This document shows, one piece after another, positions 13,601 through 28,600 of a stretch of 64,000 nucleotides of DNA (the stretch's first letter is position 1; each line of letters opens with the position of its first letter). Origin of the DNA: Branchiostoma belcheri. Its lineage: Eukaryota > Chordata > Leptocardii > Amphioxiformes > Branchiostomatidae. Under the pieces are notes generated by a model, which ran no database searches, was not told the DNA's origin, and was given only the letters and a program-made list of their open reading frames with translations. Made by a program: the position numbers and the translations under genes. The stretch lies in assembly GCF_001625305.1 (NCBI RefSeq), contig NW_017804087.1, forward strand, positions 1,715,138 through 1,779,137. The letters are read 5' to 3'.

Positions 13601-16600
13601 GTCATAGGTCACTGTTTGGAGAAGAAAAAGAGGAAGAAACGAGCAAAAACAATATGTTTTCCTTCGGTAAACATAATAATCACATTATCTTCACCTCATT
13701 AGATGATTATACACCAAAAATTATACAAATCCGTCAAATCATCCGTGACATACAGCTGCGAACACACAAACACGACCAAAAACAATACCTTCCCTCGGAA
13801 AGATATCTACTTCCCCGGGGGCAGTGAATAATTAAACAGACTAAAACAAAACCTCCGTACACGGAGGTAATGAATAGTCAGTAATCTCCAAGCAGATCTT
13901 TCGGTGGCTGCAAAAGACATTATGAAATCGGCCAGGCAGTATCCATTTACCAGACCATTTGCCGGCTCAGTACTCTCTCTAGATGGCAAGTTCTAACCGA
14001 AACGCATCTGCTTGTAGATTAATAAGAAGTTTATTGCAAATTCATGCCCGGGGGGCTAATTGCAGATTACAAACATAAAAGAACAATGAAGCGTAGTATA
14101 AAATAACTAAAATCTACATTATAAAAGGTAGTTGACTACAGCTATACCTATGTCTAAAACTATATCTAAGGGGTTTGACTTCTCTTTTTTAGACCATGGA
14201 AGACGTAATGTCCCACCTTTTCTAAAATTTGTGGGTTTTGGGAAGTTAAAAGAAGAATAGTTTTTTCTTTTGCTGTAAGTTTAGTAAATCGGGATAAATT
14301 GTAGAAGTTTGAATAGTTAACTCATTTCGAGCGTTGCTATGAAAGGAACAATTTGACATAAAGTGTATTTCGTCTTCCACAGCCTTTGCATTAATACATA
14401 CAGCTCTGTGCTTCGAATGCTTGATACTACGTTATACAAGGCAATCATTTTGACAATCTCGTTTGAAAACATGGTTATTCACCTCGTTAAGGCTTAACAA
14501 GGACCGCCCGTTGCCCCTTGATTATTCGCGGTGCAAGCATGGACTAACAACACCGTAGAGGTCATCGAAGGAGAAGAAACGGTGCTGTACAACTGTACAT
14601 GTACCTGCGTGACCAGGTAATCATGTACAACATGTCAGATCAACAGCACCAAGTGTTATTAGCGTTAGGCCACGGCAAGATAGGTTTATGGATGACATCA
14701 GCGCGCGCATTGATTTTCGCCCGATTTTGAAAAAAAATGTTGTCCTTCGACCAGATAATGCACAAATATGTCGTCTTTATTTAGTTCAGAGACCATAAGG
14801 GATCCAGCAAACTTGAAGTACAATTGCTTGCCTTTGAAGTGTTGACATGGTATATAAATACCCGTTGCAGTAGCTGCCTATGATGCTAATACAAGCCTTT
14901 TTACTACAATTTTTTCTACTTAATTGAGGTATATACACATACCTACAAGGGCAGGTAATAAGGTTGAATACAAGAATGAAAGAACGGCTGGTTACGATAT
15001 TATCTTTTGTCGCCTTAAGTCATGTTTAGCAAGGTTTATGATCTCAAAGTTTAAAAAATGGAGGAATCTTTTTTGCTCACCTTGCTTTTTTTTACTCCTA
15101 TTGCATTAGATTTGGAGTCTGTTGAGTATGTCCCCCATAAAATTCACTTGCTGCGGCCTCAGGTCGGTTCAGTGAACTGTAAGCTGTAATGGTTACACGA
15201 GTCTGATAACAATGTTATAATGACTTCATTGCAAAACCCATGCGCGAAGGCTAATTGTGCAAGGGGACATCAGGAATGATAAAGGTATATTGTAAACGAT
15301 AAAATGAACATAACCTGAAGTGAAAATCGTATAGAGCTACTTCTAAAACAGTTATTATTACTCCTTGAAGGAGGTCAGTGACCTCCGACGGAGTATTGTG
15401 GTCAGTTGTGATTTTTGTGTTCGCAGCTGTAGTAGATCTGTTTGCTGCAGTAGTTTGTAGTTTAGCATGCCATCTGCGCGTATACGCACGTCGTTTTTTT
15501 TTACCGTAGCAGTTTTTAAAGGCCATGTATTATTTAAAAAAAAACACCCCTAGGCCTGTCTTGATGGACTTATGGAACATATACCTCACTTTTGTTATAC
15601 TTAAATCACTTAATCTACGTGACTTCATCATAGTTGGTCCACCACATGCCAAAAAATAAACCGACCCATCCTGCTCATCAGACTTTGCAGTACAACCAAT
15701 GAGAGCCTGTCAATTATCAGTTCGACCAATAAGAGAGTGTCTGCATGACCGTCAAATACTGCCATAGCCCCGCCCAACTTTGGCGGGGTGGGCGGGGCTA
15801 TGGTCACTATACTATACACCCCTACTATAAGATTGTAGGTTGGAATTAACAGGATAATCATCTGAAGTCGCACGCGTTATTTTAGACTACAGCAGACTAA
15901 TACGGAAAGGGAGCAGGTGGTTGATTCCGCTGATAATCTCCCACGTGACCGTAACAGTCTTAACCGCGTTTATAAAAATAGAGCACAACATTACTTTCAC
16001 ACTACTGAACTTTAGGCCACACCAATTTAATTTCGCCTCTTAATCTTTTTCTGATTTGCAAAAAAAAAAAGAAGAAAGAAGATTCTGGTTCCGAATCAAC
16101 TAAAAAATGCTCATATTTTCCCCCCAACAGTTGAGGAAAGTCATTTCCTTCCTAGTTGTTACAGTTTTCCATCTATCAATGTAGTGGTTTGATTAAAAGT
16201 TCAAAATTCATTGGGACAGAAGTGTTATTTTGGGTGGCGCAACTTTATTTGGGTATGTTTATATGTTTGGGTTCCTAAGTGAGTGGGCGGAGATTGGGTT
16301 TCAATTGATTGACAGGGTCTCGATCCGGTATGCCCTGGATGTGATCGCCAGAAATGTATATAACATAAACCACAAGTAAGTTTAGATACAAATGTAAGAG
16401 TAATTATGTATTGTATTATATAATTCATGAACGCAAATATATCTACTTCACATTAGTTTCAAATCTTACATTTTGTAATGTATTATATCTTTTTCGTATT
16501 GATAAGGAAACATCAAACGGTTCAAAGAGAAATTTTCCAACTAATCAGAAGGTTGCCGTTCAATTGTGTTCAACTGTGAAAACATTCTACAGCACTTGAC

Positions 16601-19600
16601 CTTAACCGAACCCGTGAATATAATAGAAAAGGTTGTTTGTTATTGCTGCTTTGGGCCGGCGCAGCGGTACCATCCGGTGATATTTCATAGGCAACGGCTG
16701 CAATTTGACGCCACTGTAGAAAGGTTAGCTATGCCTGCGGGGCGCGGAGTCAGCGGTGTGGAACGGCTGGGGAAATCTTACCGATTCTTCAAGCTTGACA
16801 CCCCCCTCTAGTGGCTCGCCTTGAAGTTTAATACCCGCGACCCTTCTCTGACCTTACACGTGCGCTAACTCTAATAGACTGATCGTATAGCTCCGCCCAC
16901 ATCCGTCAAAACGTAGAACGTGGGAAAAAACATAGAAATACTACAACTATTTCCAGCTTCTTTTTCATTGGTTGAACCGTTAAATTAATTGCCATGGCAT
17001 GCTGTCATTGGTTGAACTGCTAATTATGATGGACAGCTAGAATTGGTTAGGAACCCCACGAACTTTGGGCTAGATCAACATTGGTCTTTCATTGGTTGAA
17101 CCTCAAATTCCCTTGCTATCATTGGCTGATTGATTTATCATGGGTAGTCAGTATCTGTCTCACATCTGTACTGTTATCCAACACCTCACCAACCGCATGT
17201 TATTGAAGAAAGACAACAATATGCAAATATCTAACGGACATGCAGACACTCTCTCATCATTGGCTGAACCGCTAATTGCCATGCTGTCATTGGCTGAACT
17301 GCTAAGTAAACTGTGATGGACAGTTAGGATCGGTCTCACGTCTGTATTCTTTCTCAACCGTTGCCTATATTTCACAAAACCCTTTTGTTATAAAATGAAG
17401 ATATAAAATGAACAAACTCTCTGATTGGTCGAACCGCTAATTGTCATGCTGTTATTGGTTGATCTGCTAATTATGATGGACAGTCACGACTGTACTGTTA
17501 CTCAACCGTTGCCTACACCTCACCAACCCCTCGTGTTATCACATCACGCCTTATTCATACGATGACAGAGAGGCTTAGTGGATGATATTTCAAACCATTC
17601 GGCTTGACATTTATACAAATCCCATCCTAGCTACTTCGTATCTCTTTCACGTATTGTTTCTGCAGCTGACATTTGCCTTAAGACTTATAAATAGGGACGT
17701 ATCAAAACTTTGTAGATTTTATTGATCGCGTTTTGAACTAAATTAAGTTAAAGGTCAGCATGAAAATTGTAAAATTATATATAGATGGAAGAAAACACTG
17801 TGCTCGTACTCAGAAGAATTTGACTCACAGAAACGTTTGACAGAATTTTTCGGTCTTCATCACGTGGGACGTCAGCACTGGATCAAAGTTCTTTGGTAGT
17901 CGGTAACGCCCCCCGTCCCGGTTGAGAGTACTGACGTCACACGTGTGGTAAGATCACTTGTCTACTGCGCTTGGGTATGATAGACCTGTAACGTCCTGTC
18001 ATTATGCCTGTCAATCTTTTCCCATCCACGTGTTGTCAACCTGCTTTTTTGCACAAATAGATGCACAAACCCACAGCTCAGCAACCAAAAACAATACTTC
18101 CGCACCTGAAAGTAAATGTTTTAAAGGCTAACACTGGCAGTGACTCTTCCAAGCTTTAGTAACGGATCGGTAGTGCGTAAAATAGGTTTAAAGTATGGAT
18201 TTCCGAAGGGTCTCTTAGGGTGGGCACGCATATTCATTACCTAACGCGAATGGATTAGTGCATTGCCCTTTTACCCTTTAAAACCCCTTGTGAATTGGCA
18301 CTTGGGACAAGTTGCCAATACAGCTTTGGAGTGGAAAAATCTGGATACTGTAAATGCTTTTAATTTGTGCTCGGCTTCTTGTAGGATGAAAGTTTAGATG
18401 GCTATTGTTATTTCTGAATACGGAAGTATTACTTTGAGTGGCTAAGTTGTACATGTTTGTTTCGCTGCTCGAAATAGCTTCGATTGGTGATTGGTTGTTT
18501 GGTGGGTGGGGGTGATTTTGACAGTTGATTGATAGGGAGGCCACGTCTGAAGGTGACCCAGCACGCGCCTTTGGAAGTAAGGGGGTCGGTATGTGGAGGA
18601 ATTCAGGTAGTTGTGCAATATATGGTTTGATAGAAGATCCTTGTTTAAACCATACTATCCCCCACAGTAATAATACATTCACGAAAACCCCAAAACACTT
18701 CCCGAAGTTTTGTCAACTTGATGGTCTCTAAAATACTTGCCGGACTTATGAAATCTCTTATGTCTTGTTTCCAAAGTTGCAGAGGGCTAGAATTTGATTT
18801 AGAAATCATCTATCATAAAATGGTATGGCAGGGATGACGATTTTCCTACCAAGCGTTTCAAATTCACGTCGACATCACTAGGAAGATAGTGTCCTCAGAA
18901 GAAGAAGTTGCCCAGAGCTTCGACCCATATCCTTTTGGCCTGAGAGTTTATATCGACCTGTTTACACTGTAGCGAAGTCGTGTAGCGTATATTACCAAGT
19001 TACGGTGACTTTTCCCCTTGTTTTATGGTAGGCCGTGGCCTAAGGCCGAAGAAAAAATCGAGGCTAAATTACAAGTGTCAGTGAAAAATGCTTTTAAAAT
19101 CGCCTGGGATGCGGACGTGAAGGCGGAACAACTGCCCGGGCTCGGCTGAATGCCCTAAAAGCATCCGGTGTCCGTTATTTCAAATGGACCAACCAAAATG
19201 CGTAAATAGCATTACACTTTACGGCGAGAGTTTGGTGATTCGTCAACTTCAAACCGTGGTTACAGTAAAGGTAGCGCCACATTTGGCACCACGGCATTGT
19301 ATAACGAAGTGGAACTTGAATTTCCATTGAAACAAATATCTCTTGAATCTATACAAGTCATTTTTTTCTGAGTACTGTACTTTAACTATTTGACGCCATA
19401 AAATCTCTATCTTATCATTTTAACCCGGCAGTAAACTCAAAATGAAAAGCACAATTTCTCTCTTCAAAGTCTCTACTGGACCCTTGCTATATGTGTATGA
19501 GAAACATAAAGTGTCAAATCGACTGTTCTATACAAACAACTATATTGTTTACATGTTATTATCATATAGCCAGAAGGCGTCGACCAATCAGAAGGCTCCA

Positions 19601-22600
19601 TTTGCCATTGGTTATCAGGCCGTAACCTCTAAAGAGGTCGGTTATTAGAATAACTGACCACTTTTTTGACGAACCATCATACAGGGGACAGGATACTAAC
19701 AGCAGTGTTAAGACTTGTAGTATTTAGCTCGTTCGCTACGCTCACTTGGTGGTTTATGATTGACTTTTAAAATCCAGTTTAACTGCCTCCAAATAACGTT
19801 AGTTGCCTTTAATGTATGCAAGTTAATTCTACATATTACGTATAAAAACATAATCAACACAGGGTGATATCAATGCTAATTAAAAAAAGTAAAGAGACTA
19901 CAGCGTGACATATGGAAAGATTACGCAGAGAAGTATTCAATTGCCAAGTACTATCCCTTCCGCAGCAGGTTTTTAATCATTACTTGGAACTACCGCTGAG
20001 TGCATTGAAACAACTAGTGATAGCTGAACGTACATGTACTATCCTATGCTGTACTATTAATAACAACGCCGTACGGAGATTATCTGTAATTAATCGCACA
20101 CACATGTAGACGGTCTTAATCCTACTCCTACGTGTGGAATCCAACGCGATAATCTTCAGGAGATTATCTGACTACAGAACATACGTCTGTTGTGGAAAGA
20201 TTGATTAGGAGATCTTCGGATACTGAGGAGACTGTGATGACATAACCTGGTAAAGGGCACCGTGGCTTGCCCGTTATCTATACGGCGTTAGGAGCTGTGC
20301 CCGCCCGCCCAGCCTCCCGATCATCACACGCTAGGGGTTTCAGTTAGCTAGAAAAGCCGGCTGACAGACAAAAGCCATGTGCCAATTGAAACAAAACAGC
20401 ATTGCGAAGGATTCGCAAATTAGATACTTTTATGTCCATTTAACACTCATCGTAAGCGATATCTTATTGAAAGGGGCTCGGTTGTAGTTGCCGCAATGTA
20501 CTATTTGCAATGTATCTATTTGTTTGCTTGCTTGTGTGTCAGTATATATTTTACTACAGTAGATCCACTAGAAGTGAGGGGGGATGGTATAACCGCAGAC
20601 TGACAGGAAGGTCAAAATGGCTTTCAAAATGGTCTCCCAACAGGCTGGAAGAAAGTGAGGTAGAATATAAGGTCAAAATGGTTTCCTCGAAGACTGAGAG
20701 GAAATGGAATAGATACATAATAAGCGAGAAGTCCACAATAATGAATTGAAAAAAGAAATCCGCAAGATATTTCATGGAGGGATAAGATCTTTAATTTATT
20801 GTCATGTCAAGAACAAAGCTAGCAGAACCTACACCAGGAAAAGCAAGCAGAAACAAAATATTGCCGGGCGGAACACTCCAAAGTCAGCCCGTTGAGAATG
20901 GTCATCAGTCTAAGGACGACATTCACAGTAATGTTATTACATCCCCAATTCTTATCTCATCCTGTCAGAATATACGATGTATTCGATCCAGCCCTTTGTG
21001 TCGACGGTATATGAATAGAGTGCCCTTTGACGCACTGCGATAACAAATTCGATTCCACCTTTCTGCCTTTTTTGAAAAAAAAAGGTACTTTGCCCCGTCA
21101 ATTTGCGTCACAGTTGGGTTTCGCATTCAGTACAGGGTCTAAATGTGGAATGCCACTATAGTGCCTACTAACATTCTTGAAAGTCTTTTGAAAATAACTC
21201 TGGAAATCTTTCAGATAATGTCCGCCATCTTTGTTTAGGTTAGAAAAGGCTGTCACGTGACCATGGGGTTAAAGGTAACACAGGTCACGTGATTGGATAA
21301 GCGTTTTGTTGTTTCCTTGAAAGATTGTGGAGACTTTTTTTGTTTCGGAAGGAACAGGTTGGGTCTAAGCTTTCCCATTTTGGTCTAAATCCGTTCAGTT
21401 TACTATATAGTTTTATTTGGCGTTAGGATATGAGTTGTGTGGTCTGCGATTCACAGGGCGGATTGATATAGCAGAAACTAAAGGTCAAAGGTAGGAATTG
21501 TCAAGCTGCTGCACTAGTTGCATCAATTGCCACCTCGTACAACGAGCTTACGACGCCCTTACGACTTACTTACAACGGTCTTAAGATTGTCTTAGATCCC
21601 TTTCGGTGGTTGGTTTTCTCACAACCTGCTTGAACATTCTTCACCAATTCCTACCTCGTACGACTTTATTACGACGGTCTTGCAACAGTATGACGAATAT
21701 GACCGCGCCAGTACTCGACCTCTTGTAGCCAGAACTGCCTGAGAAAACCTGCCCTTCACAAAAGTACCTGCGGACCTGCAATCACTTCCCTGGGAGTACC
21801 AGCGTGCTAGAATCAATCTAATTGAAAGTACCGCAAAGAGGAGACGACGTCTGTAAGACTCATTCGAGTCACGTCCAACCTTCTTTAAGATGCTGACGGA
21901 GACCTCTCCGCCCTTGGTAACATGCAAGAGTTACTTGAAAGGATTCTCGGCACCGGGGGTTTTCTTTATTCAACGGCGTCTGCAGACATTCCGTGTCGTG
22001 TTTGAGAACCAGGCGGTGATGCCGTGCTGTCTTACCCGCGACCTCCACTACAGACCTCGCATCTTTGCGAGTGAATTATGGAATACGAAATGCACTGTGC
22101 AAATAACCACCGTTACGCCGGGAATACGACGTGCTCCAAGGCGGTGATTATATTTTACGTTTCGGACGGGGAATGTATTTGAAAGCGGAAAATTCTGCCG
22201 CGTCTGTAGCCGTCCTTTATGGTTTTCACGTCCATTTTGTTCACGGTGCAACTTTCAAATTCGTCAGGAAATTCACTCGTAAAAAAATGTGCAACATTGC
22301 GAAAAAATAATTTCCGAATCAGCTACGATATTTTATCAAAAGTTATATCCTATTGTAGTTGCCACCGTACATAATAAAGTCTTTACTTTCAGACTTTTTG
22401 TTTGCTTTTGTGTCAGTAGGTATTGGACAAGAGTAGAGTCACTGGAATTGAAGGGGGAATGACATAACCGCAGACTGACAGCAAGGTCGAAATGGAGGTC
22501 AAAATGGTGCCTGGTAGAAAATGAGGTAGAATTATATAGGTCAAAATGGTCTCCTTGCAGGTTGGACGCAAGTGACAGTAGAGCATACAAAGAATTAGCG

Positions 22601-25600
22601 TGAAATTCACAATAAGGAATAAAATTAGAAACCCGCAGAAGTATTTCACGGAGGGCTGAGAATATTCAATTTCTTGAGAAAGCTAGCAGAACCCTCTCGC
22701 TCTCATCCCTTGTACCGTCAGGAGACACATCTAACGCGGTTATACAGGAATCCTCCCCCCGGCGGTACCAAACTAGTCAGGCATTCACGTTCTATTTTAT
22801 TAGACAGCCGCCCAACCTAAGCACAATAACGTCCCATGAGAACTTATATTAGATAAGCCTATCCACAGGGGGGTATCTACTACAGGTCGGCATAGGAAGG
22901 AAGGCAGGAACTAGGAGATTAAATTTCCTTCCAATACCACCAGGTGGTGGATAGGGCGGCGCCCATCTCCGGTTCAATAGCCATTGGGCCACACACTACT
23001 AGTAGTGCAATCTCTACAGTAGGCAGCAAGTCTACTGGTAGTGGTGTGTGTTTGACTACCATACTTTTTCTCAATGTGCCCAATGCAGTTATTAGAGATT
23101 TAAAAACCAGATTTTAAGCACTAAACCGAATCTCTTCGTACTAAGTTGGTACAACACTATCCAATGTATATCGGCATTTATGGGGAAAACTGATTTTGGG
23201 GTACCACCCAGAAAATAAAAGACTCGTGTTGGGGCTTGTTTCTGTAGTGCCTTGAATTCCTAACGAATGAAATATTGTGCTGATGGGCTATGTGGGGCAG
23301 TATGTGTCAATATCATACAGATTACCTTCTTCAGAATATTCCAGTTTTGCCGTCCTGAAATTACATTGTATATCTTTTGGATCGAACTTTTTACCTACCG
23401 AATGCAAGGCGAACACTGTACCCACATGGACACTGCACTGGTATTAACAACTCGGAGATATAACATCGTAATTGGTATTCAAAGCGACCATTTCCTCAAA
23501 GGATTATACTTTAAACCTAGCTGTTTCATAGACAGTACGGGACTTAAAGCTGGAACATTATTATCGAGGCACTGGCTCTTGTCAACATAATACGAACAGT
23601 AAGAACATAAAACACAACACAAAAGTTATGATATGATTTATTGTTTAATCTTGATAGTAGACGACACAAAGTAAGACATGATACTATCCAGGCTCTGATG
23701 TCTGTTATTAGTTAGTCTCTTAGTAGACTTAAAAGATTATGGATGGGTATACGGTTATTAAAATCAATGCGAAAAGGATTTTTAGGATAAGTTGAATGTA
23801 AGGTAAGTTGTAAGTGCAATGCGATCAACAGGTTAATTGCTGATCATAAACTAACGTAAGGAAGTGACCGATTTCTATAGAAATACGAGATACAGAAATG
23901 ATACACAACTAAAAATAAGAAATCAAAGATCTCGTACCTCCGAGAATTTGAGAGGTTTTGTGAATATGTCCTATTTTATTCATTGTTGTGCATTTCTTGC
24001 TGATTCTGTCTATGTATTTTTCACTCGCTCTCATAAGACAACACCATAAAGTAGTATGCAACTTACATATACTAGTAAATTGAAAACAGGACATGAGATA
24101 ACCTTTTCTGGGATCTTCCTGGGACCTTTGACCTAACTTCCTGTCAGGGTCCCTGGCGTGCATGTGTAAATAACCAAGGAAACCTCAAAATAACGCAGTC
24201 CCAAAATAACTGCTGACTTACGATACAGAGATGTACATATAGATAAGTTTACATCAAGGCGAACAGACCCTCTGTCAACCGGGACGGGTGGTGATATCGA
24301 CTTCCAGTAACCTTTGACCTTTTTGGGTCAATCTAAGGCTGTTTTGGGTATTCTTGTGCCATTCTTACTACATAGTCACGCCTTTTCAGTCTTCAGTTAG
24401 TAATTTCTGTGGATAGCCTTCTCTTCTACAACCAGGTTTCTTATAGAATTTGATATCTCATTATGTTACCTGAAGGGAGGTTCATAAAAAGCTTAATTTC
24501 AAGTCGTAAACATTAAATGTAGTAACATAGCATGCAGGTGCCTTATGCATCAGTGCTACATCTCGTTGGTGCGAACGCCGTATATTTTCTAGGTCTGCTG
24601 GATTGTACTGGCTATCCTTAATTGCTCCCTCGGAGACCTCATGTGGACTGATCCTAATCTAGGTCTTACAGGGAAGTCCGGAAACAACAAAGCAGCGTCC
24701 TTGACTGTATCCCTGTGGCTCCATCTTATATAGATCTAGAAGTAATATCAGTGGTATAAAAGACCCATTACTGCACAAAATCCTATAGTTATTCACACCG
24801 TAAAGCATACGTAAAGGTACACGTAAATGAAGAAACGGAATCTTTCCGTATGCTTTAAGGTGTCCGTAAAGGATGCGTTTTGTACAGCGAAACACGGCAA
24901 CGATACTACAAACATTGCGTTGCTTTTGTCGATTTTGTGCAGTGATATGCTGTGTTTTAAATATAGAAAGTGAAGATTGAATGTAACCCATATTCCATAA
25001 ACATAAAGCTCCAGGCAGATTGTTATCGTTAATATTTCCAACCATCCATAAGGCGATATTTGATGTTAGTAGACGGTATGACCTGTATATTATTTAGCAC
25101 ACACTCAATCATCTTTATTCAATAAGTCAAAAACGCCGAATTGAAACATTATTTTACTACAGCACGCCTCCCAGATTATTGGCAAACCAGTTTATTTTTA
25201 TCATCTGGGTGGACTGAGGTAGTATGTGCATGGAATACACATTGTCTCTATATATGCTACCATAGATTTACAAGTAAGTTTTGTATTCGGTGTGTCTGTA
25301 TGTTTGTTTGCGTGTGTTTCCGTAATTTCTTCAGGCTCGTCTTGTACACTGACAGGAAGTTAGTTCAAAGGTCCCAACAGAAGGTTATCTGATTTCCTGT
25401 CTTCGATGTCCTGCTTTTTGCCTCTGTTGCTTTACAAGAGGCATGCATAGGTTCAGGTAGAAACTTATATTAACGAATGAAACAAAAAAATATCTTTTAT
25501 TTCTTGTATTTCTGACATACCAATTCTTATGTGTGACGTTTAAATCGTAAACTTCAGAGGCAACTTGCAAGAAGTTCTACTTTTGCAAGATAACATTCTA

Positions 25601-28600
25601 GACTTAACTTTCAAGACACGTTTTCGGGTATTCTCCGACCATCTATAACTTACAGTGGATTCAAAGCGTTAGAAAAGATGGCTTATATGTACTTCTCGTA
25701 TGTTTGGTTGTAAAGGGGGAGGGGGGTCATGAGGCCAGGAAAATGCTACTATCAGCGACAGACAGAGACACCCAGTGGGCACAACTCTGACCCTTGCAAT
25801 TTTCTTGTCAGCTGATGGTTTTATAAGAATCTAGGTCATATATCATAGCCTTGTATTCCGCCTTATGTCTATGTAGCCCTATCTAAGTGCTCGTCCAAGT
25901 ATTGTCATATTCTTCACAACATGCACAACCATAAGATTCCCTCAAATCCTCGTACATCCTGGCTGTCTATCATAATTATCGGTTCAACCAATGAGAGGAG
26001 CGCAATTAGCGGATTGACCAATGAAAGAGTGGCTAAATGTATGATTTGACAGAGATGGGCGTGGCTATGATTTTTATGTTTGTATGGAAGTTGAAGCTTC
26101 TGGGTACAAAATGTAGATATGGAAAATTGGTCATTTTCTTTTACGATCATGACGGAAGTAGACGTTATATCTTTCCGCGAATGGGTAGTTTTCCTTTCAA
26201 AATTGCCAAAATGTACCGATACAAAACCTCAAAAGACATCTTAACGGACATTACCAACTTTAAGTGAGATATCTACCAGAAAAGTGCAGGAAAAATTGCC
26301 ACTGCACAAAATCCTACCTTTAAGCATACCCTAAAGCATGCGTAAATATACACGCGAAGGAATGGCTTTTGTGAAGTGTGCAGTGGCTGGCAAATAGGCA
26401 GACAGTTTGCAATAGACTGATAAGGGAGGTAAAGCAAATATTTCAAAGGGCCTTTTGGTAACATTAGAACAACTTCAATGTCAATGCCACTCCTTGGAAA
26501 ACCTATAGTACTTTAGAACGGTATTTGGGAAGGGGAATTGTAACGTCATTATCATTAAGATCCATTCAGAGCTTCACAAGTTATGCCTAACACATACAAT
26601 TGACTAATGCATAAAAAGCGCGCTGCAGTACCGTTAGAAAACGCTGGGTGGGCCATCTTTTAACTTGACCTTCAATTTCCCAACAGCTACTCACATACCA
26701 AATATTAATAAGATCCATCCACAACTTTTCGAGGTGTGACGTTGACAAACATGCAGACCCACACCACAGCTACTCCACCAGGCCCAAACCGAAATCATAG
26801 CCTTCTGACGAAGGCAATAATCACAGGAGTAAACGAATACTATACAACCGATGATATACCTTCCCAAACCTAAAGGTCCTGTATACATCCTGCTTAGTTT
26901 ACGTCAAGATCGGAGTTCTAACAGTCATGTGTACGTATGTCTACGTGTTGCACATAGACATTGTTTATAATATGTGTCTTGCAGCAACTAATTCTCATAT
27001 AAACAAGTAGTCAGTTGAGCAAGAGTGCTTGACAAGAATTCAGAGACCTCAGTGAAATATTTAGATCTTGTGTGATGGTGACTATGTCCTCTTTTCATTC
27101 ATCATGGCGTCTACAAGTCTTTCTTTATTGTGCAAGGGAAAGAACACCCGCTGTCAAGGGGGTCATGTAACGGAAAACACATGCGAAAACAGCAAGCGCT
27201 GCTAGAGCTCCCTCTAGTCTATGACCCTGTTCACAGTGAAAAAATGGATCTGGATTGACTGCCGATCCCGATCAGAAATTCATTAATCCCGATCGACCCG
27301 CGCGTTCACACTGCTTTTTGCTGATCCGGATTGCCAGGGCATCACGCTCAGAAATGGATTGAGGTGTCACGAGCCCGCCATCTTGAACATGCCATAGCCG
27401 CTGCAACTCCGCCGTAAATTTTGCAAGAAAAGAACTCAGAAAGCTTGTACAGCCTGGAATCTTAGCGGAAATAAAGAGAACACCTCTTTGAACATGTTTG
27501 GGTGGTCAGGGTTTAGCTCCCGTTGCGTGAAGGCCGATATTTTTCGGGCTGTAACACTCGATTCCACTGGCTCGCCATTCCACTTGAGTGTAATGTTGGA
27601 GCAGGGAGGTTGGGGTAAACATCTTTCTGCATATTTTCTATTCATAATTTTGATTGGCAATGTATCCATAGCATTACACAACGTCCTTGTCACTGCATAT
27701 TATAAGACCCGATCGGTAGTGGTAGTATTTGTGGTCAGTCTCACACTAGCGAACCCCGAACCCAATCCACTTTGCGTTCACACTCGAGTTTACGCCCGAT
27801 CCCGATCCGCCGCAAGTGTCTTGAACTACCTCCCCGAGGTGGATTACGCTTGGATCGGGATCGGAGAAAAACAATCCCGATTGGAGCGTTCACACTGCGA
27901 AAACCGATCCGGATTGACTTCATTTGCATAATTTTGATCCCGATCGGCGGCCGATCCGGATCGACAAGTTTCACTGTGAACGGGGTGTATGACACACTGA
28001 ACCAAACCATATCCATTACTACCTGACCTATGGGCCATGTGGAAACACAGACACACACACGGACACACACACACAGACGTACCGAAAACAATACTTCCAT
28101 TTTTCATGAAGGTAAAGAGCAGCGCGTGTGTTACCTTTATTTTTCCTCACGTCTGTTAGCAAGATGGCGTCGTGCCAGAAAACTCGATAGAAGACAGCCC
28201 TCAGTGAGACAGACATCTCACAATAAAAACTCTTAACAACTATAGGACCGTCCTTTGGCACAGATTTTTGCAACATAAAATCTCTCTAACACCTGACAAA
28301 AACAAGTACTAAAGTCGGAGGGATACACTTATACGACCAATTACACCTCGTACGTGTAGTACCACACCTGCGGATGGGTTTGTCACGTCGTAAAATATCT
28401 CTTGCATAACTACATAATGTTAATCCAATCATTTGTCATTCAGGCTGTTGTAGAGACACTTATTAGATGATTTTTCATTGTCAACGTGACAAATGTTTCA
28501 CATATGGCACCGTCAGCAAAAATCTATCCCCACTTGACACCAGGCCATATAACATCTTTTATGCAACTATTGAACTGTTCTGGAACTAAAAGAATTTTTA

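Noticed and set aside
27488-27931. 147-codon open frame
   Set aside because: Lies inside the inverted-repeat element at 27234-27986 and runs across its subterminal GATC repeats; no transposase motifs.
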